DNA from: Mollicutes bacterium
GTDB lineage: Bacteria; Bacillota_I; Bacilli_A; RF39; UBA660
DNA length: 13,971 bases
Assembly: GCA_012513875.1 (NCBI GenBank)
Contig: JAAZBI010000005.1
Coordinates: 1 to 13,971, forward strand
Direction: 5' to 3'
This document shows positions 7,725 through 13,245 of this stretch, one piece after another. A program made the position numbers and the translations under genes. The notes below the pieces were generated by a model, which worked only from the letters and a program-made list of their open reading frames with translations, was not told the origin of the DNA and ran no database searches. The stretch's first letter is position 1. The number at the start of each line of letters is the position of its first letter.

Positions 7725-8445
7725 TAATGAATTACCAATTGATTATCAAATAAATAAAGAAGAATTATTAATTAGAGCGAAAGAAAAACAAGAAATTTAT
7801 TTGGAAAACGTTACTTGTTCTCGAATTAAAATTGAAGTTTTTGAAAACTCTCAAATTATTATTAGAGAAATAAAAGATGAAGATGTTAAACCATCTCAAT
7901 ATGATATTATCTTAAAAGAAAATTCTCAATTGAGTTATAATCGTTTTCACAAATTAAATAATTATCATGAAGATATTAACATTCATCTTAGTGGAGAAAA
8001 AAGCAAAATTATTTATAATGCTTCTTTTTTAATAACAGATCCTCACAATTGTTGTTTAAATATTTATCACGATTATCCTTTAACAACTAGTATAATTAAT
8101 AATCATGGAGTAATATCAAAAGAAGGATATTTAGATTTAACAGTTAATGCTTATGTACCAAAAGGTAAAATAAAGAGTTATTTAAAACAAGAAAATAAAG
8201 TTATTTTTTTAGATGATAATAAAAGTGTTATTAAACCCAACTTACTTATTGAAGAAGACGATGTAGAAGCATTTCACGGAGCATCTCTAGGTAAATTTAA
8301 TGATGAAGAAATTTTCTATTTACAAACGAGAGGTTTTGATAAAGATTCTGCGACTAAATTATTAGTTAGAGGTTTTTTATATAGTAATTTAGATTTTAAA
8401 GAAAATATGTTTTGTCGTATTAACAAGAATATTAGTGAAGAATAG
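7708..8445 (+). CDS. sufD: SufD-like Fe-S scaffold subunit (SufB/SufD family)
   Basis: A 245-aa protein in the sufD position between sufC and sufS. The C-terminal half carries the SufB/SufD-family ending: EEDDVEAFHGASLGKFNDEEIFYLQTRG (with the HGA.....DEEIFYL.SRG pattern) followed by DKDSATKLLVRGFL. The N-terminal half is poorly conserved, and the protein is much shorter than typical SufD (about 420-440 aa), so it may be a reduced SufD. SufD pairs with SufB and SufC as the cluster scaffold. GGTGA at 7698-7702 sits five bases before ATG 7708; the longer GTG start at 7699 would overlap that site and is less likely. It overlaps the end of sufC by 17 nt, which suggests translational coupling. Confidence 0.88.
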   Translation: MKILSSNELPIDYQINKEELLIRAKEKQEIYLENVTCSRIKIEVFENSQIIIREIKDEDVKPSQYDIILKENSQLSYNRFHKLNNYHEDINIHLSGEKSKIIYNASFLITDPHNCCLNIYHDYPLTTSIINNHGVISKEGYLDLTVNAYVPKGKIKSYLKQENKVIFLDDNKSVIKPNLLIEEDDVEAFHGASLGKFNDEEIFYLQTRGFDKDSATKLLVRGFLYSNLDFKENMFCRINKNISEE

Positions 8446-8455
8446 AGGTGAGATA

Positions 8456-9637
8456 ATGAATCGTAATGATTTTCCAATGTTAAATAAAGATTTAATATAT
8501 TTTGACAATGCTGCAACAACTTTTAAACCTCAAATTGTTATTGATCGTATTAATAAATATTATATAAATCAAAGTGTTAATATTAATCGTTCAGATTATG
8601 ATTTGAGTCAAGAATTATCTACTGAAATTGAAAAGATAAGAACTCAAGTAAAAAACTTTATTCATGCTGAAGATTCAAAAGAAATTATTTTCACTTCAGG
8701 GGGAACCCATTCATTAAATATGGTTGTCTTTGGTTTCTGTGCTAGTTATTTAAAACCTGGAGATGAAGTTTTAACTACGGAAACAGAACATGCTTCATTA
8801 GTGTTGCCTTTCTTTGAATTAGCTGAAACTAATCAAATAAAAGTTAATTATATTGATTTAGATAAAAACAATGAAGTTGTTTTAGAAAACGTTAAAAAAG
8901 CAATTACTCCTAAAACTAAAGTGATAGCTTTAGCCCACATTACTAATGTAATTGGTGACGTTCGTCCTTTACAAGAAATAATCGAATATGCTCATCTTCA
9001 TAATATCTTAGTAATCATTGATGGAGCGCAAAGTATATCTCATTTAAAAGTAGATGTTAAACAATTAGATGTTGATTTTTATGCTTTTTCTGGGCATAAA
9101 ATGATGGGGCCAACAGGAATTGGAATATTATATGGTAAATATAATTTATTAGAACAAATGAAACCTTTAATTTTAGGTGGTGGTGTTTCAGCTACCTTTC
9201 AAAAAGAAGGACAATATTTGTTGAAAAATATTCCTGAGAAATTTGAAGCTGGGACTCAAAATCTTAGTGGTATTCTTGGATTGGGTAGTGCTATTGAATA
9301 TTTAGAAAAAAATAGAGATGAAGTTTATTTACAAAAACTGAAAAAATATGCTCTTTCTAAAATGAAAGAAATATCTCAAATTAAAATATATAACGAATAT
9401 TCAAAAGGACCAATTATTATTTTTAATGTTAATAATGTTTTTAGTCAAGATACAGCTATTTATTTGAGCAAAAAAAAGATAGCGATTCGTTCTGGTAATC
9501 ATTGTGCTAAATTATTAAATAACTTAGGTTTAAATAACACTTGTCGTTTGAGTTTATATTTTTATAATACAAAAGAAGAAATAGATTCTTTAATTAAAGC
9601 TTTAAATAATGAAAACATTTTAGAAGAATCATTGTAG
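8456..9637 (+). CDS. sufS: Cysteine desulfurase SufS
   Basis: A PLP-dependent group II cysteine desulfurase of 393 aa, which takes sulfur from cysteine as a persulfide for Fe-S assembly. Visible features are the N-terminal IYFDNAATTFKP, the ETEHASLVLPF segment with the active-site His near residue 112, the PLP Asp region VIIDGAQS, the PLP lysine in FSGHKMMGPTG (Lys215) and the catalytic Cys in RSGNHCAK (Cys350). The RxGxHCA context and the short loop mark the SufS rather than the IscS/NifS type. The start is set by GAGGTGA (8445-8451) four bases upstream of ATG 8456; the in-frame GTG at 8435 overlaps sufD and is not needed. It lies between sufD and sufU, as in Firmicutes suf operons. Confidence 0.97.
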   Translation: MNRNDFPMLNKDLIYFDNAATTFKPQIVIDRINKYYINQSVNINRSDYDLSQELSTEIEKIRTQVKNFIHAEDSKEIIFTSGGTHSLNMVVFGFCASYLKPGDEVLTTETEHASLVLPFFELAETNQIKVNYIDLDKNNEVVLENVKKAITPKTKVIALAHITNVIGDVRPLQEIIEYAHLHNILVIIDGAQSISHLKVDVKQLDVDFYAFSGHKMMGPTGIGILYGKYNLLEQMKPLILGGGVSATFQKEGQYLLKNIPEKFEAGTQNLSGILGLGSAIEYLEKNRDEVYLQKLKKYALSKMKEISQIKIYNEYSKGPIIIFNVNNVFSQDTAIYLSKKKIAIRSGNHCAKLLNNLGLNNTCRLSLYFYNTKEEIDSLIKALNNENILEESL

Positions 9638-9644
9638 GTGAAAT

Positions 9645-10064
9645 ATGAATAGTAATTTAAAAAGAGAAATAATTATTGAAAACAATTCTCATCCCTTTCA
9701 TAAAGAAACTAAAGGAGAAGAATATATAAAAATCAATACCAGAAATGAATCTTGTATTGATAATATCAATTTGTTTCTTAAAATCGAAAATAACTTAATA
9801 GTTGATTTATATTTTGACGGAGAAGCTTGTGCTATTTCCACTTCAGTAACATCTATTATGATTAAAACTTTAATTGGAAAAACTTTAGATGAAGCTTTAG
9901 TGATTAGTGAAGAATTTGAAAAGATGATTAATGAACAAGAATATAATAAAAATATATTGGGTGAATTAAATGTTTATGACGAAATATATAAACAACCTAA
10001 CCGAAAAAATTGTGCTATATTACCTTTTAAAGGCTTAAAACAAATAATAAAAAAAAGCGATTAA
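9645..10064 (+). CDS. sufU: SufU zinc-dependent sulfurtransferase
   Basis: A 139-aa IscU-like protein of the SufU type, which in Firmicutes accepts persulfide sulfur from SufS through a zinc site rather than acting as a cluster scaffold. The ligand set is present: Cys37 and Asp39 in ESCIDN (the family's CGD, with Ile in place of Gly), Cys62 in GEACAIST and Cys123 in RKNCAILPF. It is slightly shorter than B. subtilis SufU. It begins 7 bp after the sufS stop with GGTGA close upstream, so both are probably translated from one message. Its stop codon overlaps the stop of the convergent J-like gene inside a shared terminator. Confidence 0.94.
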   Translation: MNSNLKREIIIENNSHPFHKETKGEEYIKINTRNESCIDNINLFLKIENNLIVDLYFDGEACAISTSVTSIMIKTLIGKTLDEALVISEEFEKMINEQEYNKNILGELNVYDEIYKQPNRKNCAILPFKGLKQIIKKSD

Positions 10065-10080
10065 ATTCGCTTTTTCTTTT
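10048..10080. terminator. Bidirectional terminator between sufU and the J-like gene
   Basis: An A-run followed by GCGA (10057-10060), loop TTAAAT, then TCGC (10067-10070) followed by T's gives a stem of about 9 bp with A/T outer pairs. Both convergent genes end in the loop; their stop codons overlap by 4 nt (TTAA). Confidence 0.8.
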
Positions 10081-10384
10081 TTTTAATTGCATCTTCAGTA
10101 CATTCTTTTTTGATAGTAGAACCTAAATCTATGTTTCTCATTAAAATATTGTCATATTTTTTTCTCAACTCAGGTTTACTTAAGATTGAATTAACACAAG
10201 ATATTTTTATTAAATAAGTTAATGTTGATTCATCAGTATGTAAACCAGCAGGTAAAAACTTTGCCATTAGTTCTTTAAATTTATCATTAATTTCTTGTTG
10301 AGAACAATTAGGTTTTAAATCCATAGCAGTATATAAATTTCCATAATTTCTAATTGAATCTTCAATTTTTTCATAATTTTCCAT
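10061..10384 (-). CDS. Small J-domain-like protein lacking the HPD motif
   Basis: A 107-aa protein made almost entirely of a DnaJ-type fold. NLYTAMDLKPNCSQQEI (16-32) matches helix I and the start of helix II, FKELMAKF (36-43) matches helix II, and ILSKPELRKKYD (67-78) is a textbook helix III-IV ending. At the place of the catalytic HPD tripeptide it reads LPA (44-46), so canonical stimulation of Hsp70 ATPase is unlikely; it may be a J-like adaptor. It ends in a Lys-rich tail. The start is ATG 10384 (GAGGTGA four bases upstream) rather than the adjacent TTG. It sits on the opposite strand between sufU and sufB, so a link to Fe-S assembly, loosely like HscB in the ISC system, is possible but only inferred from position. 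Confidence 0.75.
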   Translation of the reverse strand: MENYEKIEDSIRNYGNLYTAMDLKPNCSQQEINDKFKELMAKFLPAGLHTDESTLTYLIKISCVNSILSKPELRKKYDNILMRNIDLGSTIKKECTEDAIKKKKKRI

Positions 10385-10409
10385 CAAATCACCTCATTAA
10401 TTTAACTAT

Positions 10410-10437
10410 ATTATAAATAAAAAAATAGATAAGTCAA
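10410..10437 (-). promoter_or_regulatory. Sigma-A promoter of the J-like gene
   Basis: On the minus strand TTGACT (10437-10432), a 16-bp spacer and a perfect TATAAT (10415-10410) form the best -35/-10 pair in the window. It is divergent from the sufB promoter. Confidence 0.75.
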
Positions 10438-10465
10438 GTTAATAGGAAATTATTTTTTTTTATAG

Positions 10466-10471
10466 TATAAT
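10466..10471 (+). promoter_or_regulatory. -10 element of sufB promoter
   Basis: A perfect TATAAT lies 15 bp before the sufB ATG, behind a T-run. No convincing -35 is seen. GGTGA (10478-10482) is the ribosome binding site. Confidence 0.55.
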
Positions 10472-10486
10472 AATTTTGGTGATGAC

Positions 10487-11788
10487 ATGAAAACATTAAA
10501 TTCAACTTTAATTGATAAGGTTTCTTCTTTTAAACAAGAACCTTTATTTATGAAACATATAAGAATTAAAGCTTTAAAAAGTTTTAATTCTTTAAATATG
10601 CCCAATTTTGGTCCGAAACTAAATATTGATTTTGATAAAATAAATTATTTTCATAAAGTAGATGATCAAGTTAACGATTGGGAAAAAATGAATTCTGATT
10701 TAAAGCAACCTTTTGAAGAACTGGGATTATTAAAAGCAGAAAAAGATTATTTGGGTGGAATAGGTGTTCAATATGAAAGCACTTCTATTTATCATAATAT
10801 GTTATCTTATTTAGAAGAAAAGGGTGTTATCTTTGTTGATACTGATACTGCTTTAAAAAAATATCCAGAATTATTTAAAAAATATTTTAGTAAATTAATT
10901 CCAATTGGTGATAATAAATTTAGTGATCTCAACACTGCTTTTTGGAGTGGGGGAGCATTTATTTATGTCCCTAAAGGAGTTAAATTAGATCGCCCTTTAC
11001 AAAGTTATTTTTGGATTAATAATCAAAATTTCGGTCAATTTGAAAGAACGATTATAATTGTTGATGAAGGAGCAGAATTAGAATATATTGAAGGATGTAC
11101 AGCTAGAAAAGAAAGTGCTGGTTCACTTCATGCTGGTGTAGTTGAAATTTTTGTTCACAAGAATGCTAAATGTCGTTATACGACGATTCAAAATTGGTCT
11201 ACAAATATATATAATTTAGTAACAAAAAGAGCATTAGTTGAAGAAGATGGTTTAATGGAATGGATCGATGGTAATATTGGTTCAAAAATTACTATGAAAT
11301 ATCCAGCTTGTATATTAAAGGGTAAGAATGCTCGAGGATTGTGCTTGTCTATCTCTTTAGCAGATAAAGATCAAATTCAAGATGCCGGAGCGAAAATGAT
11401 TCATTTAGGGCCTAATACAAAAAGTAAGATAGTTTCTAAATCTATCGCTCGCAATGGTGGGAACGCTACTTATCGAGGAACTGTTCATATTAGTAAAGAA
11501 GCTATTAATAGTATGAGTACTGTTAAATGCGATACATTTATTTTAGATTCATTATCGAAGAGCGATACTTTTCCCACCAATATTGTTTCAAATAAGTCTT
11601 CTCTTTTAGAACATGAAGCGACTGTTTCCAAAATAAGTGAAGATGAATTATTTTATTTAATGAGTAGAGGAATAGATGAGGAAAAAGCTAAAGAATTAAT
11701 TATTTTAGGTTTTATTGAAGAGTTTAAATCAGAATTACCTCTAGAGTATGCTGTAGAATTAAACAATTTGTTAAAAAATAAATATTAA
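10487..11788 (+). CDS. sufB: Fe-S cluster scaffold protein SufB
   Basis: A 433-aa SufB, the main scaffold of the SUF system, somewhat shorter than the usual ~465 aa. Typical stretches are AFWSGGAFIYVPKGV (151-165), the beta-helix core with EGCTARKES and LHAGVVEIFVHKNAKCRYTTIQNW (214-237), STVKCDTF (344-351, Cys348 being the expected persulfide/cluster cysteine by family alignment) and SLLEHEATVSKISEDELFYLMSRGI (372-396), the C-terminal signature. The start is set by GGTGA four bases before ATG. In most Firmicutes sufB ends the sufCDSUB operon; here it is cut off from sufU by a reverse-strand gene and has its own promoter, so scaffold and sulfur-delivery genes are on separate transcripts. Confidence 0.97.
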   Translation: MKTLNSTLIDKVSSFKQEPLFMKHIRIKALKSFNSLNMPNFGPKLNIDFDKINYFHKVDDQVNDWEKMNSDLKQPFEELGLLKAEKDYLGGIGVQYESTSIYHNMLSYLEEKGVIFVDTDTALKKYPELFKKYFSKLIPIGDNKFSDLNTAFWSGGAFIYVPKGVKLDRPLQSYFWINNQNFGQFERTIIIVDEGAELEYIEGCTARKESAGSLHAGVVEIFVHKNAKCRYTTIQNWSTNIYNLVTKRALVEEDGLMEWIDGNIGSKITMKYPACILKGKNARGLCLSISLADKDQIQDAGAKMIHLGPNTKSKIVSKSIARNGGNATYRGTVHISKEAINSMSTVKCDTFILDSLSKSDTFPTNIVSNKSSLLEHEATVSKISEDELFYLMSRGIDEEKAKELIILGFIEEFKSELPLEYAVELNNLLKNKY

Positions 11789-11840
11789 ATTTTAGTAATT
11801 TTAATTAAAAAGTTTAAATCCAATCAGAAAAAAGATAGAT

Positions 11841-11878
11841 AATTAAAAAAATGATTTTAAATAATTGTTTTTTTAATT
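11841..11878 (+). terminator. Possible AT-only hairpin between sufB and ssb
   Basis: AATTAAAAAAATGATT (11841-11856) pairs with AATTGTTTTTTTAATT (11863-11878) around TTAAAT, with two wobble pairs. It contains no clean G-C pair, so it is a weak terminator candidate. The remaining AT-rich bases of the 171-bp gap hold a 12-bp palindrome (AATAATATTATT, 11928-11939) and no clear promoter. Confidence 0.35.
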
Positions 11879-11959
11879 CTAAATAAATCAAAAATAATCT
11901 TTTATACTTTTGCATTTATTTATTAATAATAATATTATTTTTTCGAAAGGAGAGATAAT

Positions 11960-12298
11960 ATGTTAAATCAATTTGTAATAGTAGGAAGATTAGTAAAAGA
12001 TTCAGAACTTAGAGAAACAGAAACAGGGAAAAAGATTACTAATATTACTTTAGCGGTACCAAGAAGTTATAAAAATTCTAATGGAGAATATGATACTGAT
12101 TTTATTAATTGTATTCTTTGGGAAGGTATAGCTCAAAATACAACAGAATATTGCAAAAAAGGTGACCTAATAGGTGTTAAAGGTAGAATTCAAAGTAGAA
12201 CTGTTGAAAAAGATGAGAAAACTAATTATTTAACAGAAATGGTAGCAGAAAAGGTAACTTTTTTAAGTAGTAAAAAAGAAGAAAAAGCAGAGGAATAA
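11960..12298 (+). CDS. ssb: Short single-stranded DNA-binding protein, host of the cassette insertion site
   Basis: A 112-aa OB-fold SSB. MLNQFVIVGRLVKDSELRET, DFINCILWEGIAQN and the GDLIGVKGRIQSRT strand are the classic SSB core. The protein ends FLSSKKEEKAEE straight after the OB fold and lacks both the long linker and the acidic DDDIPF-type tip that recruits partner proteins. Its length is close to B. subtilis SsbB (the competence-type SSB), so it may be a second SSB rather than the replicative one. The start follows a strong AAAGGAG. Codons 72-112 (from 12173) are duplicated downstream in intact form, and the last codons form the left arm of a terminator. The 3' third of this gene therefore appears to be exchangeable cassette material. 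Confidence 0.93.
   Translation: MLNQFVIVGRLVKDSELRETETGKKITNITLAVPRSYKNSNGEYDTDFINCILWEGIAQNTTEYCKKGDLIGVKGRIQSRTVEKDEKTNYLTEMVAEKVTFLSSKKEEKAEE
12161..12190 (+). other. Putative entry (attI-like) site inside ssb
   Basis: Here the sequence common to all three tails begins. From TAAT (12168-12171), one variable base, then GGTGTTAAAGGTAGAATT matches the copies at 13079 and 13955. Left of it (AAAAAAGGTGAC) it differs from the cassette ends. The Leu-Ile codons read CTA-ATA here, TTA-ATC and TTA-ATT in the copies, so only synonymous changes occur in the shared part. The exact crossover cannot be read. Confidence 0.5.
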
Positions 12299-12309
12299 TC
12301 TGCTTTTTT
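12282..12309 (+). terminator. Terminator overlapping the ssb stop (cassette 1)
   Basis: AAAAAGCAGA (12282-12291) pairs perfectly with TCTGCTTTTT (12299-12308); the 7-nt loop holds the stop codon. It separates ssb transcription from the cassette ORF. The corresponding hairpin in the next copy has another sequence but the same design. Confidence 0.85.
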
Positions 12310-12310
12310 G

Positions 12311-12319
12311 TGCTATAAT
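12311..12319 (+). promoter_or_regulatory. Extended -10 promoter of cassette 1 ORF
   Basis: TGC-TATAAT, with TATAAT at 12314-12319, starts two bases after the terminator T-tract. The ATG at 12335 is preceded by GGTGA at 12326-12330. The leader would be only about 10 nt long. Confidence 0.72.
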
Positions 12320-12334
12320 TAATATGGTGATAGT

Positions 12335-13015
12335 ATGGATTTAGTAGAACAAATTTATGGTAATGGGAAATTGCTAGTAAGAGCGATGGATTGGCCAACT
12401 TTGCAAAGAAATGGGAGTAATTTAGAATATAATTGTACAACTTGGGCTAATGAATTTGACTTACTATTAAATAAAAAATTGAGCAGTGCATCGACAACTT
12501 TAATTGTACCAAATGTAGGGGTGTCAACATATAAGAATATTGGATTTTTAATGAACGCTGATTTGGTAAATTGTTTTCATATAGGGATTTCTGATAGTGG
12601 AAGTAGCGGAAATATAGAAAATGGAGATTTTTTTGCAAATGCTTCTGATTTTAATAATATTAATGAGTTATCTAATTATATTAAAGAAAATAATTCGACT
12701 GCAATGAATGAAATAAATGTTGTGGCTATGCTTGATTCTGTGGTTGGATTGTTTCTTAATAAATGTGACAAATCACAATATCTTTTATCACAAGTGATTG
12801 TTGTTCAAAAAATGTTAAATAATATGCTAGGTATTGATTATCCTATATATTTATATGATTCAAAAAATGGAAGGATTGAAAAAATTGAATTAACAACAGA
12901 ACTTCAAGAAGAAATAATATCTAGTCTAAAAACAAAAAATATTTTTTATTGGCCAGATGATTATAGTGAACCGGTTTTCGAATGTTTAGATAACATTAAA
13001 TCTAAAATATTATAG
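12335..13015 (+). CDS. Cassette 1 accessory protein, family not recognised
   Basis: An intact 226-codon frame with its own promoter and a GGTGA site four bases before ATG. There is no signal peptide or clear transmembrane helix, so it is probably cytosolic. Visible stretches are LLVRAMDWPTLQRNG (13-27), TTLIVPNVGVSTYKNIGFLMN (54-74), HIGISDSGSSGN (82-93), a hydrophobic helix INVVAMLDSVVGLFLNK (about 127-143), and PIYLYDSKNGRIEKIEL near 171-187. The pattern looks like a compact alpha/beta enzyme or toxin-like domain, but I can assign no family or catalytic residues. By eye its Leu codons are more mixed and it has more GGG/GCG codons than the flanking core genes. The setting in a variable cassette suggests an accessory function such as defence, toxin or modification; that is inference only. 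Confidence 0.75.
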   Translation: MDLVEQIYGNGKLLVRAMDWPTLQRNGSNLEYNCTTWANEFDLLLNKKLSSASTTLIVPNVGVSTYKNIGFLMNADLVNCFHIGISDSGSSGNIENGDFFANASDFNNINELSNYIKENNSTAMNEINVVAMLDSVVGLFLNKCDKSQYLLSQVIVVQKMLNNMLGIDYPIYLYDSKNGRIEKIELTTELQEEIISSLKTKNIFYWPDDYSEPVFECLDNIKSKIL

Positions 13016-13055
13016 TGATTACGGTCAATTTAAAATGATATTGTTTAAAAATATT

Positions 13056-13095
13056 TGTATCACTATTTACCATTAATCGGTGTTAAAGGTAGAAT
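13056..13095 (+). other. Cassette junction (attC-like) between cassettes 1 and 2
   Basis: TGTATCAC (13056-13063), 7 bases, CATTAAT (13071-13077), one base, then GGTGTTAAAGG of the next ssb tail. The same elements recur with identical spacing (23 bp from TGTATCAC to GGTG) at the next junction, while the ORFs and other intergenic bases differ. TATCAC and GTGTTA form imperfect inverted arms, as binding sites of a site-specific recombinase might. Confidence 0.6.
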
Positions 13096-13201
13096 TCGAA
13101 GTAGAACTGTTGAAAAAGATGAGAAAACTAATTATTTAACAGAAATGGTAGCGGAAAAGGTGACTTTTTTAAGTAGTAAAAGAGAAGAGAAAGAGACTTA
13201 G
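13079..13201 (+). repeat. Displaced ssb 3' end, intact frame of 40 codons
   Basis: This copy matches ssb from 12173 with 110 of 115 identical bases, then diverges at the terminator arm. It encodes the C-terminal 40 residues GVKGRIRSRTVEKD...SKREEKET and a TAG stop. The frame is intact, with two residue changes in the aligned part (Gln to Arg, Lys to Arg) plus a different tip. It has no promoter, ribosome binding site or proper start, so it should be silent unless recombined to the ssb 5' part. Confidence 0.9.
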
Positions 13202-13216
13202 AAAGTCTCTTTTTTT
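13190..13216 (+). terminator. Terminator at the displaced ssb stop (cassette 2)
   Basis: AAAGAGACTT (13190-13199) pairs perfectly with AAGTCTCTTT (13203-13212), loop AGA, followed by T's to 13216. The stop TAG straddles arm and loop. The stem differs from that of cassette 1, although the coding sequence just upstream is nearly identical. Confidence 0.85.
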
Positions 13217-13217
13217 A

Positions 13218-13226
13218 TGATATAAT
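13218..13226 (+). promoter_or_regulatory. Extended -10 promoter of cassette 2 ORF
   Basis: TGA-TATAAT, with TATAAT at 13221-13226, lies one base behind the terminator T-tract. GGAAGTGA four bases before the ATG at 13246 is the ribosome binding site. Confidence 0.72.
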
Positions 13227-13245
13227 TTAATTAGGAAGTGAAAAT

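Larger units (their letters stand above)
12173..13078 (+). mobile_element. Cassette 1 (906 bp): ssb tail, terminator, promoter, unknown ORF, end motif
   Basis: The unit runs from the start of the repeated ssb 3' end to just before the next copy. In order it contains ssb codons 72-112, a terminator at the stop codon, an extended -10 promoter, GGTGA, one 226-codon ORF, and a 63-bp tail ending in TGTATCAC, 7 bases, CATTAAT, one base. No transposase or integrase is inside. The next unit has the same order with a different ORF, which is why I treat both as cassettes. The boundaries are approximate to within about 10 bp. Confidence 0.65.

Noticed and set aside
11789..11959. Small RNA or riboswitch between sufB and ssb
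   Set aside because: Only AT-rich sequence with an AU hairpin is visible; no conserved motif or promoter supports an RNA gene.
12222..12638. Minus-strand frames across ssb and cassette 1
   Set aside because: They are hydrophobic antisense shadows of AT-rich coding sequence without ribosome binding sites.
13056..13095. Classical integron attC sites
   Set aside because: GTTAAAG does not fit the GTTRRRY core, a shared long hairpin is not present at both cassette ends, and cassettes carry their own promoters and terminators. The likeness is in logic only.
12173..13201. Diversity-generating retroelement (A-directed mutation between repeats)
   Set aside because: There is no reverse transcriptase, only A/G differences at 5 sites, and most A positions are unchanged.
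13055..13201. Displaced ssb tail as an expressed small gene starting at TTG 13055
   Set aside because: It has no ribosome binding site or promoter, and half an OB fold would not fold alone.
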